Shown one piece after another: positions 22,496 to 30,990 of a stretch of DNA of 33,585 bases. The stretch's first letter is position 1; each line of letters starts with the position of its first letter. Source of the stretch: Chloroflexota bacterium. Lineage in GTDB: Bacteria > Chloroflexota > UBA11872. The notes below the pieces were generated by a model. The model was not told the origin of the DNA. It ran no database searches and saw only the letters and a program-made list of their open reading frames with translations. The position numbers and the translations under genes were made by a program. The DNA lies in assembly GCA_028874315.1 (NCBI GenBank), contig JAPPKM010000131.1, positions 1 to 33,585 on the forward strand. Direction: 5' to 3'.

Positions 22496-25015
22496 TCACC
22501 CGCAGTCTGCCCGCACGTCAATCGGCAGGTCGATCTCGCCAAACCAGGACTCCTTAACCACGCCCAGCGTCAGCGTGTAGGGTCCCGGCGCGGACGGTGC
22601 CTGCACGCCTCCCTCAAAGGCCATCCCGGATCCCGTCCCGATTCCTGGCCCGCGATAGGTCTGAACCTGCAGCAGCCGCCCTTCCAGGTCCTCCAGCCGT
22701 TGCAGCGTGAATCGATCATCCGGCGTCGACCAGCGGTATCCGACGTGGTGATCCTGGCCCCACGGCTGAGCGCCGCTGTTGAGCGCCTGCACCTGGGCGA
22801 GCGTGGTCTCCCCGGCGCGTAGGCAGGACGGCAGCTTCAGGATGCGCAGGTCCGCGGCAAGCGGAGCAAGTGCCTCAGCCTGAGCCGCGCGAACCTCCAC
22901 CTCCGCAACGACCTCCGGCGCATCGTCAATCGCCAACCGCACGCGATAGCGCCCGGCAGTAGCCGGCGCACGGCTGCGAACCAGGTCGAGCGCCGGAGCC
23001 ACGGAGCGAGCGGCAATGACTGGCGTCAGCCGCAGCCGCACATCCTGTCGCAAGGCCTCGCCACCCCCCAATGGCTCCCAGGTCAATGTGCCTGACGCAA
23101 TCCGCTGACCTGCCGGCGGAACCCACGCGCGCTCTGCCGGGTTGGAAACTGTGACTGACACATCGATCAACGCATCGGCCGCAACTGCGGACGCCAGTGC
23201 CAGCCCGATCTCTAGATTGGACAACGAATTGATCGGTGGTGTACTCGGCGGACCCATGTAGGTCACGACAAATCGCTCGATCTCGTGCGTCGCTGCCGAC
23301 GGCTGCATGGCTCTGATCACGGCCAGCCAGCCCTCCGCCTGGTCCGGAGGCAAGAAGTCCCGGTCCAGTACGACCGTTCGGACTCCCAGAGCAAGCAGCG
23401 CCTCCAGAACATCGCGCCGGTCTTCGTCGTCGGCCCAGAACGTCATGCGCGCCAGCTGCGAGGTCCCACGCGGCTCGTACCCCGAATACCCATCCACGAT
23501 GGGCTGACGACCTCCGTTCAGCGTCCACAGCGCCCGCTGCACGTTTCGAACCTGCAGCTCGTGGATCCCTCGAACGTCCAAACCCAGCCGCTCCCCGGCC
23601 ATCGGAATAAAGGCCACCGGCCCGTCGGGCCCTTCGGCCAGCGCTGCTTGCAGGCCCCGGTTGTAAGGAATCGGCACACCCGCCGTCGGCACCCGCGCGG
23701 CTTCCACGATCAGAAGCCCGAACAGCCCCGCCGCGACGACATAGGCCGGCCAACGTGCGAGGCGGCGCCAGCGCATGAGCTGGTCAACAGCAACGGCGGC
23801 CAACAGCGCCGTGGCCAGCACCATCCCAACCGCCAGGAACTCCGGATTGCGCAGCGCGGTGAATCCCGGAACCACCTCGCGCAGGGCCGCGAACGGCAGC
23901 CGCACCCCCGTCAATTCGCCGTTCCACCAGAGTTCCGGTCCCAGCGTCAGGCCGAACATGAACAGTCCGCAGAAGCCCAGTCCGATGGCTACCGCGCGCA
24001 GACGCGGCGCCGCAACGCCGGCGGCCAATCCCACGCACGCGAGTGCGGCTGGGACCAGCGCGGGAAAGCTCACGCCGAATCCCTCAATGCGGTCGACAGC
24101 CGCCCGAAACCAGTAGTGCGAACGTGTCGCCACCGGCAGATAGTCCGGCAATCGCGCGCTGAGCTGCCGCGTCTCGTCAATGGTCCTCACCTCCTGGTTG
24201 TCCAGCCAGAACGCCAGATAGCCGGTCAGCAGTGGTACGAACGGAAGGGCCGCAACTGCCGTGCCCAAGACCGCGTGCACCGCCAGCCGCCGATCAACGC
24301 GCGGCAGGCGTCGCGAAACGACGGCCGCGCCGATCAGGACAAGCAGCGTCACCAGGGCGATGAACCCCAGGTATATGCCGGTCGCAAACTGAATCAACAC
24401 GCACAGCCACGCCCCGCTGAACTTCCACCAGGTCGGCCGCCGCAAGAACCAGAACCAGCAGGCCAGCGCCAGCGGCGTCCACCAGGCCATCAACAGGTGG
24501 TGATACTGAAAAAACTCCTGCGAGACGGGCGCAAAGCCAAAGACGAAGCCGGCCACCACGGCAGGCGCCCAGCGACCAAGCAGGAACCAGGCCGCTGCCG
24601 CCGCCGCCGCCGCATTCAGCACCGGACTGGCAATAGTCAGCACATTGATCCCGGCTCCCGGCCCGAACAACGTCGCCACCGGCACGTACACCGGCAGCCC
24701 GCCCAACAGAAGGTGCGTATAGAACACCGAGTCCCCCATGCCGTAATACATGAGGCCTTCGAAGAACCGCTGCGGTTCGCTCAACAGCGACACCCGCGCC
24801 CACTCCATCGAATAGAGAAACAGCACGTTGTCCTTGTGACCCAGGTGAAACTGGTCCCCAGGCAGCGGCGGCAGCGTGGCCAGCGCCGCCGCGATATACA
24901 ACGCCCCCGCGGCCGCCAGCTGCAAGGGCCATCGCAGCCGCCCGGCGGCCAGCAAGCGCAGCCGGACCGGGCGAGGCCCCACGCTTCGTTTATCGGGCTC
25001 TGCGACGAACGACAT
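22496..25015 (-). CDS. Large polytopic membrane protein with C-terminal beta-rich region
   Basis: 839-aa integral membrane protein, possibly a GT-C-fold (YfhO-like) glycosyltransferase relative, but no clear family signature. About ten to twelve hydrophobic segments fall in residues 25-430. Extramembrane loops are rich in aromatic residues, including a long one with DNVLFLYSMEW and RFFEGLMYYGMGDSVFYTHLL, reminiscent of GT-C first loops (acidic residue at D62). Residues ~440-590 look like an alpha/beta external domain (GPVAFIPMAGERLGLDVRG, VDGYSGYEP). Residues ~600-839 are beta-strand-rich and resemble two Ig-like sandwiches (VSVTVSNPAERAWVPPAGQ; SAPGPYTLTLGVVKESWFGEIDLP). It may add or handle a lipid-linked sugar at the cell surface; this is an inference. 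It lies upstream of the SelW-like gene on the same strand. Confidence 0.7.
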   Translation of the reverse strand: MSFVAEPDKRSVGPRPVRLRLLAAGRLRWPLQLAAAGALYIAAALATLPPLPGDQFHLGHKDNVLFLYSMEWARVSLLSEPQRFFEGLMYYGMGDSVFYTHLLLGGLPVYVPVATLFGPGAGINVLTIASPVLNAAAAAAAAWFLLGRWAPAVVAGFVFGFAPVSQEFFQYHHLLMAWWTPLALACWFWFLRRPTWWKFSGAWLCVLIQFATGIYLGFIALVTLLVLIGAAVVSRRLPRVDRRLAVHAVLGTAVAALPFVPLLTGYLAFWLDNQEVRTIDETRQLSARLPDYLPVATRSHYWFRAAVDRIEGFGVSFPALVPAALACVGLAAGVAAPRLRAVAIGLGFCGLFMFGLTLGPELWWNGELTGVRLPFAALREVVPGFTALRNPEFLAVGMVLATALLAAVAVDQLMRWRRLARWPAYVVAAGLFGLLIVEAARVPTAGVPIPYNRGLQAALAEGPDGPVAFIPMAGERLGLDVRGIHELQVRNVQRALWTLNGGRQPIVDGYSGYEPRGTSQLARMTFWADDEDRRDVLEALLALGVRTVVLDRDFLPPDQAEGWLAVIRAMQPSAATHEIERFVVTYMGPPSTPPINSLSNLEIGLALASAVAADALIDVSVTVSNPAERAWVPPAGQRIASGTLTWEPLGGGEALRQDVRLRLTPVIAARSVAPALDLVRSRAPATAGRYRVRLAIDDAPEVVAEVEVRAAQAEALAPLAADLRILKLPSCLRAGETTLAQVQALNSGAQPWGQDHHVGYRWSTPDDRFTLQRLEDLEGRLLQVQTYRGPGIGTGSGMAFEGGVQAPSAPGPYTLTLGVVKESWFGEIDLPIDVRADCG

Positions 25016-25129
25016 AGCGCAGGTTAGCCAGTCACGCCCGCCCGTCCGACGTGTTGCCAGCGGCGCGGCCCTGGCGCACAGTGAGCCTCAGCCCGCCGCC
25101 TGGCTTCGCACACCCATGGAGGTGACGCA

Positions 25130-26566
25130 ATGGGCACTGAACTAATGCACCTCGGCTCGCGCAAACACCTCTTCATCGACCTCTCCCTGGCCGACCACAC
25201 GTCCAACGTGACCCTCGGCGTCAATCCCCCGCGGCTGGGCGGCATCGCCATCGGTCGCGACCGCGCCTGGGAGCATCACATCCACTTCCAGAACACCGTC
25301 CTCGACGACAACGGCCTGGGCCGCTGCTGGTACCTCGCGTCGATAATCCGCAGGGGACTGGAGTCCGCGCGGTTTGGCTACGCGGAGTCCGAGGACGGGC
25401 GTCACTGGCGCAAGCCCAACCTCGGCTTGGTCGAGCTCAACGGCCGGCGCGACATGAACCTCATCCCGCCCAAGCCCAAGCGCTCCAACGTCTTCATCGA
25501 CCCCACGGCGCCTCCCGCAGAGCGCTACAAGACCTTTGGCCTCAGCCTCGATGGCGATCCCGGAGGCGATGGCTACGGCGTCTTCGCTTCCCCCGACGGC
25601 TACGTCTTCCGCGAGCTTGGCTGCAACGGCCTCCGGCTTGCCGGCGACACCCAGAACATGGCCTTCTGGGACGACCGCATCGGACGCTACGTCGCCTACT
25701 TCCGGGGCTTCTCCCACCATCCCGACGGCCGTCGCCGCCGCGCGGTCGCCCGCTGGGAAACCGACGACCTCACCAGCCGCGAGGGCTGGGACCTGTCGAA
25801 CGAGGAGAGCGACCGCCACATCATCAACCAGCTGCCCATCGTCATCGCCTGCGACGACGACGACCCGCCTGACATGGACATCTACACCCCGTCTGTCGTC
25901 AAGTACCCAGAGGCTGAGGACGTCTACCTCGCCACCATGTCCATGTACCACCACTTCACCCCCGACGAGATGGACGACACAGACCCGCCCCGCAACGACG
26001 GCCTTATGGACATCCAGCTCGCCGTCAGCCGTGACGGCATCTCCTGGGACCGCCCCGACCGCCGCCCCTACGTCGGCATCGACGCCGAAGGCCCCGGCCA
26101 GCGCATGTGCTACGCCGTCCAGGGCATCCTGGTCCGCGGCGACACCGTCCTCCAGTACCACACCGCCTACGACCAGTCCCACGGCCACAAGCGCCAGAAC
26201 AACCCCGGCGGCGTCATCCGCTGGACCGAACAGCGCTTGGATGGCTTCGTCAGCGCCAACTTCGCCTACACCGGCGGCGAACTCGTCACCCGGCCAATCA
26301 CCTTCGACGGGTCCAAACTGATCCTCAACGTCGACGCCTCAGCCTCCGGCGAAGGCCGGGTCGAAATCCAGGACGCCCACGGCCGCCCAATCCAGGGCCG
26401 CACCCTCGCCGACTGCGACCGCATCCTCGGCAACTACCTCCGCCACCCCGTCACCTGGGGCGGCGACCCAGACCTCGGTGTACCCCCCAACACCCCCATC
26501 CGCCTCCGCCTCGCCCTCCGCAGCGCCCGCCTCTTCGCGCTGCAATTCGCCGGAGCGAGCATGTAG
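25130..26566 (+). CDS. Beta-propeller glycosidase-like protein 3
   Basis: 478-aa third member of the propeller family in this window. A strong GGAGGTG site lies 5 nt before the ATG. It begins with the family motif KHLFIDLSLADHTSNV. Blade turns are visible as AESEDGRHWRKP, FASPDGYVFRE and AVSRDGISWDRP, and CWYLASI matches CWYTG in copy 2. The beta-rich tail (GRVEIQDAHGRPIQGRTLADCD ... RLRLALRSARLFALQF) matches the other two copies. No signal peptide. It is monocistronic on plus, divergent from the 839-aa membrane protein. Reaction unknown; the family is presumably active on glycosides or acts as a sugar-binding protein. Confidence 0.75.
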   Translation: MGTELMHLGSRKHLFIDLSLADHTSNVTLGVNPPRLGGIAIGRDRAWEHHIHFQNTVLDDNGLGRCWYLASIIRRGLESARFGYAESEDGRHWRKPNLGLVELNGRRDMNLIPPKPKRSNVFIDPTAPPAERYKTFGLSLDGDPGGDGYGVFASPDGYVFRELGCNGLRLAGDTQNMAFWDDRIGRYVAYFRGFSHHPDGRRRRAVARWETDDLTSREGWDLSNEESDRHIINQLPIVIACDDDDPPDMDIYTPSVVKYPEAEDVYLATMSMYHHFTPDEMDDTDPPRNDGLMDIQLAVSRDGISWDRPDRRPYVGIDAEGPGQRMCYAVQGILVRGDTVLQYHTAYDQSHGHKRQNNPGGVIRWTEQRLDGFVSANFAYTGGELVTRPITFDGSKLILNVDASASGEGRVEIQDAHGRPIQGRTLADCDRILGNYLRHPVTWGGDPDLGVPPNTPIRLRLALRSARLFALQFAGASM

Positions 26567-26837
26567 CTGGTTGGTCCGGCTCACGTGCGAATGGCCGTAG
26601 GCTGCCGTGCCGCGACGATCGAACCAGATACCCGGGACTGACCCACTTGATGCAACCACCAACTCGTGGCTGGTCCATGCCGAACCTAAGCTGGCTTCCA
26701 CCTCACGCACGCGGATGCGTTGGGCCAAAGCTGGTGGGAATGGCTTGACGCATCACAGTAGAATTAGCTAGGTCGTCGCCCGAATGCACATTGGTTTCGG
26801 AGCAGATGCCGAACGGCGACCCGGGAGGTCCGACTTG
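26567..26837. other. Intergenic stretch, no gene seen
   Basis: This is the left part of the 316-nt gap before the 59-aa gene. I see no supported ORF, tRNA or clear promoter. A TAGAAT hexamer near 26760 could be a -10 box on plus, but has no good -35 partner. The stretch marks the passage from GC-rich genes to the AT-richer island on the right. Confidence 0.4.
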
Positions 26838-26861
26838 CCATTCAGCCATCTGGCTGAATGG
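26838..26861 (+). promoter_or_regulatory. Perfect inverted repeat upstream of the 59-aa gene
   Basis: CCATTCAGCCA and TGGCTGAATGG are perfect 11-nt inverted arms separated by 2 nt. The repeat ends 21 nt before the ATG of the 59-aa gene, just ahead of its ribosome site. The very short spacer makes a dimeric-repressor operator more likely than an RNA hairpin. This placement is common for autoregulated small proteins, including antitoxins. Confidence 0.55.
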
Positions 26862-26882
26862 TGCTACACCAAGGAGGAGCCG

Positions 26883-27062
26883 ATGAGCAAGGATGCGTCG
26901 CCGCAGGAATGCGATGCGCAGAAGACAGAAAATCGACGAGTCAAGAGAAAGTCTCCGTTGCTGACTGAAGAAGACGTACGCAGAGCACAAAAGCGATGGG
27001 AGGGTGTTCCACTCGACCAACCAGTCAGTGCCGAAGACATGCGACGAGTCGTTGCTAGATAG
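26883..27062 (+). CDS. Small charged protein of unknown function (59 aa)
   Basis: 59-aa hydrophilic protein. The ATG at 26883 is chosen because AAGGAGGAG lies 4-5 nt ahead, the best ribosome site in the region; the track start 33 codons upstream runs through the palindrome. The N-terminal half is Lys/Arg/Glu/Gln-rich and probably disordered. The C-terminal part (LLTEEDVRRAQKRWEGVPLDQPVSAEDMRRVVAR) looks helical. No known family is recognised; size, charge and the upstream palindrome recall small antitoxins or regulators. Its 3' end overlaps the convergent protease gene by 8 nt, so the two are physically linked. Confidence 0.6.
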   Translation: MSKDASPQECDAQKTENRRVKRKSPLLTEEDVRRAQKRWEGVPLDQPVSAEDMRRVVAR

Positions 27063-27696
27063 GGGTTCTGGGGTTGCTGTGGATGAGGCTGATAGCATGC
27101 CGAATGTCAACAGCAACCCCGATTCCTGAGTTGCGCCCGTCCTGGTCGGGTTCAAATCTAAACATAACGCCGACAACGTAGGTCGTTGGGGGCATCTCTT
27201 GATCCTGATAGTAAATGAGAGGTCCACCGCTGAATCCACGATTGGCATAGCAATCAACATAGATAAAATCTGTGCCATGCCACTTGTCAACTCCGCTTAG
27301 AATGCCTGCCTTCACCAGTGGAAGTGGAACTGAGGGGTACGGTGATCCACCCATCATACCGAGGGGAAATCCTAGAAGGTAAAGTTGCTGACCGATCTTC
27401 ATGCCTGTTGACGATGGGACTACGAGCTCCTCATTCGGTCCTCTTGGGCCAAGAACGACCGAAGATGAAAGCACAGCCACATCAATGTCACCACTCCCAA
27501 TTCCTATAATCTCAACAGCTAGTGTCTTCCAAGATTCATCGTAAAAAATCTCAATTGTACTCTCCTTGATATCTTCTACTACATGGAGCGCAGTAACTAG
27601 ATACTGCCAGCCTTCATGATTCAATGCGAATGCTGTGCCACTCTTGGTTCCACATCGAATGTGAAATGTTCCCCTGAGAAAAAAAGGCTTAACCAT
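27055..27696 (-). CDS. Trypsin-like serine protease
   Basis: 213-aa protease of the trypsin-2/S1 fold. The catalytic triad is visible as H38 (VTALHVV), D72 (DIDVAVL) and S156 (NRGFSGGPL), with typical spacing. KSGTAFALN (18-26) is the first barrel strand, and QQLYLLGFPLG precedes the substrate-pocket region. No signal peptide, membrane segment or PDZ domain is present, so it should be a stand-alone intracellular protease rather than a DegP-type enzyme. The start is the first ATG after an in-frame stop; its ribosome site is weak. It lies 73 nt downstream of an unrecognised helical protein gene in an AT-richer stretch with different codon use. Such small cytosolic trypsin-like proteases often occur as effectors or partners in defence loci; that role is inferred. 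Confidence 0.85.
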   Translation of the reverse strand: MVKPFFLRGTFHIRCGTKSGTAFALNHEGWQYLVTALHVVEDIKESTIEIFYDESWKTLAVEIIGIGSGDIDVAVLSSSVVLGPRGPNEELVVPSSTGMKIGQQLYLLGFPLGMMGGSPYPSVPLPLVKAGILSGVDKWHGTDFIYVDCYANRGFSGGPLIYYQDQEMPPTTYVVGVMFRFEPDQDGRNSGIGVAVDIRHAISLIHSNPRTPI

Positions 27697-27769
27697 GAAA
27701 GCTCAGCGGCCATGCCATTCTTTATCCGTGCCGTTTTTTTCGTTAGAGATTTGTCGAAGGAGAGTCAAG

Positions 27770-28396
27770 TTACACTTCGTCCAACTGAAATCCTAACGAC
27801 CTTCGCTGTTCTTGTATGTCCTCAATGTCGCCCTCAAGATGCGCGTGAACAGTCTCGCGTGATCCAGGAGATTGCATCGCGTGAACCGCCGCTTGAAGAA
27901 ACCTGGATTTAAGTTCTCCGATAACAAATGATAGTGCCTGGAATTCACTCGACATTATATCTGAAGACGCGTCCTTCGAAATCACGCCTTCACAAATGGA
28001 CCTAAGAAGCGCGTCAGATCGCCAGCGCATGTGCTCCTTTTTTTCCAAGGACCATTTATTCAAGAGAACAAATCGGCCGAAGAATCGCTGTATCATCACA
28101 AAGGAAGACCAAACCTCTTCACTGGCGAACAGGCGTTGATGTTCCTGTGTAGCAAGAATATCATCGAGCATCGCGTCGATAGTTGACTTGTCTATTACAT
28201 TTGACTCATATAGGCCAAGCGCGGCACTGGCCCGGTCCGACTCGAAGATCTGATCGAGTTCGTTGGCCGTTAGTATCGAATGTGCCATAACGAGGTCAGA
28301 GCATCGTTTTTCGATGAGCAGAATGTGGTTCCACAGATTCTCGACTGCAGATATCGTTTTGGATTGAAATTGAGAATGGCTGGCTTCGCTCGTCAA
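27770..28396 (-). CDS. Helical protein of unknown function, AT-rich
   Basis: 208-aa protein I do not recognise. The start is TTG at 28396, with GAAGG about 7 nt upstream; no in-frame ATG gives a better start. The sequence is almost entirely predicted helical, with amphipathic stretches (LWNHILLIEKRCSDLVMAHSIL, FVMIQRFFGRFVLLNKWSLEKKEHMRWRSDALLRSI, FQALSFVIGELKSRFLQAAVHAM) and no membrane segment or catalytic motif. Base composition is clearly poorer in GC than the flanks, with many A/T-ending codons. It is upstream of the trypsin-like protease on the same strand and probably cotranscribed with it. It may be a sensor, a substrate or an inhibitor of the protease; none of these is proven. Confidence 0.6.
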   Translation of the reverse strand: MTSEASHSQFQSKTISAVENLWNHILLIEKRCSDLVMAHSILTANELDQIFESDRASAALGLYESNVIDKSTIDAMLDDILATQEHQRLFASEEVWSSFVMIQRFFGRFVLLNKWSLEKKEHMRWRSDALLRSICEGVISKDASSDIMSSEFQALSFVIGELKSRFLQAAVHAMQSPGSRETVHAHLEGDIEDIQEQRRSLGFQLDEV

Positions 28397-28618
28397 CGGA
28401 AGGCCTTCATGAGCTTAAGACGGATCAGTGTACCATTGGTCATGGACGTCGTAACCTTCGTGGTACAGCTTCGTGGACTGTCCTTGGGCAAAGTGTCCTT
28501 GAGGTAAGCCGGGTGAGCTGATTTGGTTGGCAATACGTGTGTCACAGCGCAGTCTCTCGCGGTCAATAAAGGGACTCGGTCGGCTCGCAAAAGATCGTCC
28601 ATAGACGTCTCTACGTTT

Positions 28619-29098
28619 TCATGTGCATTCCTGTGATGAACATGTGCGCTTCGAAGCATGCAGGCATTCTCTAGTCCGGCTGGGGTTGGGTATGCCTGGC
28701 GGCATCGAGCGCTGTTCAATGCCCGCCGAGCGTAGGCGTGAGTCACCGACGGCTCGATCGATGCGTCGCAGAAGCCGGCGCAGGAATCCCTCGAGTGATG
28801 GGTCCGTGGTGAGCCAAAGGGCCTGGCCGGCTCTCAGCGCGGCTTCCGTGAGATAGCTGGCCTTGAACAGGCTGCTTGCCAGCCACGCCAGCGCTTCAGG
28901 CACGACTCCAGCATCGATCCCCAGCTCCAGCGCCTTCCGGTAATGCGGAATCGCCTGCGCTTCCCGCCCATTGTTGTCGTGGAACAGGCCAAGCTCATAG
29001 TGCGCTCGAGCCTGCCCGCCTCGCGTCGTCGCCCGCTCCAGGGCGTCTGTCAGCCCTGCCAGGCTCCGGCGCTTCCTGCGCGGCTTTTCCATTGTCAC
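28619..29098 (-). CDS. Tetratricopeptide repeat protein
   Basis: 159-aa TPR protein, masked in the track by a long antisense-like frame of the MFS gene. The GTG at 29098 is chosen because GAGGTGG lies about 5 nt upstream; an ATG two codons later is the alternative. After an Arg/Lys-rich N-terminus, residues ~25-100 hold TPR-like helix pairs (ARAHYELGLFHDNNGREAQAIPHYRKALELG, PEALAWLASSLFKASYLTEAALRAGQAL), like the short group-5 TPR proteins. The last 45 residues are low complexity with no repeat. It follows the MFS exporter by 23 nt and is probably cotranscribed. TPRs mediate protein contacts; the partner is unknown. Confidence 0.75.
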   Translation of the reverse strand: MTMEKPRRKRRSLAGLTDALERATTRGGQARAHYELGLFHDNNGREAQAIPHYRKALELGIDAGVVPEALAWLASSLFKASYLTEAALRAGQALWLTTDPSLEGFLRRLLRRIDRAVGDSRLRSAGIEQRSMPPGIPNPSRTRECLHASKRTCSSQECT

Positions 29099-29121
29099 GC
29101 GTTCCACCTCAAGAACCGGTA

Positions 29122-30765
29122 TCAGGACTCTGCGGGCTTCTCCCTGCCACCCATCGGCCCTGATCCCCGCCCCCGCAGCGGCACCTCCCGCAAGAAAATC
29201 GTCACCACAAAGGCGATGGTCAACGCCACCGCCACCACCGTAAACACCGACCCGATCGCCGAGGCCAGCGTCTCCCGCAGCGCCGCCAGCAACTGGTCCA
29301 GCACCACCGCCCCCTCCGGCCCACGTTCGGCGAAGCCCGCCCGCAGCGCCTCCAGCGCCTGCGGATTCACCAGCGCTTGCGGGTTCTCCTCCATCCGCGC
29401 CAGCTGCTCCGCCGGCACCGCCTGCCGGATCGCCGCCGGCAGCGAGTCCTGCAGGCCCGCCGCAAACCGGTTCGCCATAAACGACCCCAGCACCGCCAGC
29501 CCCAGCGCCCCGCCGACCGACCGGTAGAACTGCGTCGCCGACGTCACCGCCCCCAGCTGGCCCATCGGCGCGGCGTTCTGCACGGCGATCGTGAAGCTCG
29601 GAAACGTCATCCCCAGCCCCAGCCCCGTCAACATGATGCTGGCCACCGCCTGTCCAAAGGACGTATCGGCCGTCATCCGCGAGGTCATCACCACCCCGCC
29701 CGTCATGATCCCGATCCCGATCAACCCCTGCAGCCGGTAGTGCCCGCCCAGCCGCGACAGCGCCTGCCCCGACAGCGCCGCGGCCACCACCATGCTCATC
29801 ATCATTGGTGTCATGAACGATCCGCTGCTCGTGGCGGAGGCCCCCAGCACACCCTGGAAAAACAGCGGGATGAAGATAATCGACCCAAACATCGCGAATC
29901 CCGTAATGAACACGGCCACCAGCGAGACGCCCACCACAGGGTTCCGGTAGATCCCCAGCGGCATGATCGGATCCGCCGCCCGCCGCTCCACCAGCACGAA
30001 CACCACCGTCATCACCGCCGCGAACACCAGGATCCCCACGATCTGCAGCGACAGCCATTCGAATTGCACCCCGGCCAACGACAGCCCGATCAGCAACGGC
30101 ACAACCACCAGCACCAGCAGCCCCATCCCCGCGTAGTCCAGCTGGAACGTTCGCTTCTCCGGCCGCGTGTTCGGGAAGAACCGGATGAACAGGGCGATCA
30201 CCGGCAGACCCAGCGGCACGTTGACATAAAACACCCAGTTCCACGAAAGCGAGTCGGTTATGAGTCCGCCCAGCGTCGGACCAATCACCGACGACAGGCC
30301 GAACACGGCGGCGACAATGCCCTGGTACTTCCCGCGCTCCGCTGGCGGAAACAGGTCCCCAACCGTCGTAAACGACAGCGCCATCATGCTGCCGCCGCCG
30401 ATGCCCTGGATCGCTCGAAAGAAGATCAGCTGGTTCATCGACTGGCTCACCCCCGCCAGCACCGATCCCACCAGGAACACCGCGATCCCGCCCAGGAAAA
30501 ACGCCTTCCGGCCATACAGGTCCGACAGCCGCCCCACGATCGGCACCGTCGTCGTCGACGCCACCAGGTACGCCGTCGTCACCCACGTAAACCGGTCGAA
30601 CCCGCCCAGATCCGCAATGATCCGCGGCATCGCCGTACTCACCACCGTCTGATCCAGCGAGGCCAAAAACAACGCCAGCATCAACCCACCCATCGTCAAC
30701 ACCACCTGCCGCCGCGGCAGCGGCGTATAGCTCTGAGCCCGGGGTGAAGCCGTGGTTGCGCTCAC
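29122..30765 (-). CDS. MFS exporter, DHA2 (14-helix) drug:H+ antiporter family
   Basis: 547-aa drug exporter of the EmrB/QacA type in the cytoplasmic membrane. It starts with GTG at 30765. The DHA2 signature in helix 1 is LDQTVVSTAMPRI (D38), motif A is GRLSDLYGRK (78-87) and motif C is GPTLGG (162-167). The hydrophobicity pattern fits 14 helices, with a long loop near residues 445-505 before the last helix. The family exports a range of toxic compounds using the proton gradient. No regulator adjoins it; a TPR protein gene follows by 23 nt. The codon use is strongly C/G-ending, like the core of the window. Family firm, cargo unknown. Confidence 0.92.
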   Translation of the reverse strand: MSATTASPRAQSYTPLPRRQVVLTMGGLMLALFLASLDQTVVSTAMPRIIADLGGFDRFTWVTTAYLVASTTTVPIVGRLSDLYGRKAFFLGGIAVFLVGSVLAGVSQSMNQLIFFRAIQGIGGGSMMALSFTTVGDLFPPAERGKYQGIVAAVFGLSSVIGPTLGGLITDSLSWNWVFYVNVPLGLPVIALFIRFFPNTRPEKRTFQLDYAGMGLLVLVVVPLLIGLSLAGVQFEWLSLQIVGILVFAAVMTVVFVLVERRAADPIMPLGIYRNPVVGVSLVAVFITGFAMFGSIIFIPLFFQGVLGASATSSGSFMTPMMMSMVVAAALSGQALSRLGGHYRLQGLIGIGIMTGGVVMTSRMTADTSFGQAVASIMLTGLGLGMTFPSFTIAVQNAAPMGQLGAVTSATQFYRSVGGALGLAVLGSFMANRFAAGLQDSLPAAIRQAVPAEQLARMEENPQALVNPQALEALRAGFAERGPEGAVVLDQLLAALRETLASAIGSVFTVVAVALTIAFVVTIFLREVPLRGRGSGPMGGREKPAES

Positions 30766-30990
30766 GCTCGATCGGTCAAATTCATTGGCAATTGGGCAAG
30801 CGGGCTGCGCATACGCGCCCCGGCCTGCTCCTTCGGCTGGTCGACATCGTCCAGCTTGACACTCTTCGAGTTCTCGAGACCGTTGACCACGGTGTGATCC
30901 GCCGCCAACCCCGCCGACGTTCGTGCCGATGCCGCTCCCCGCGTCTTCGGCTCAATGTCAAGCCCGCTGTAGCCCCAGGCAAGTGGTGCG

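Noticed and set aside
23285-25027. 580-aa plus-strand ORF
   Set aside because: Antisense shadow of the 839-aa membrane protein, Arg/Gln/His-rich. The minus-strand frame has clear membrane segments and normal codon use.
26703-27290. 195-aa minus-strand ORF over the 59-aa and protease genes
   Set aside because: Overlaps the well-supported 59-aa gene and the protease, and lacks a domain or ribosome site.
28393-28746. 117-aa minus-strand ORF just upstream of the 208-aa gene, whose stop overlaps the TTG start
   Set aside because: Composition is unlike a protein, no ribosome site precedes its ATGs, and its 5' end overlaps the TPR gene. A short leader peptide near its end cannot be excluded but has no support.
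28619-30586. 655-aa minus-strand ORF across the MFS gene
   Set aside because: Most of it is an out-of-frame shadow of the MFS exporter (Gly/Ala/Val-rich low complexity). Only its last ~159 codons are real, as the TPR protein.
30766-30990. 225-nt gap between the MFS and hydrolase genes
   Set aside because: Examined for RNA genes and small ORFs; nothing supportable was found.
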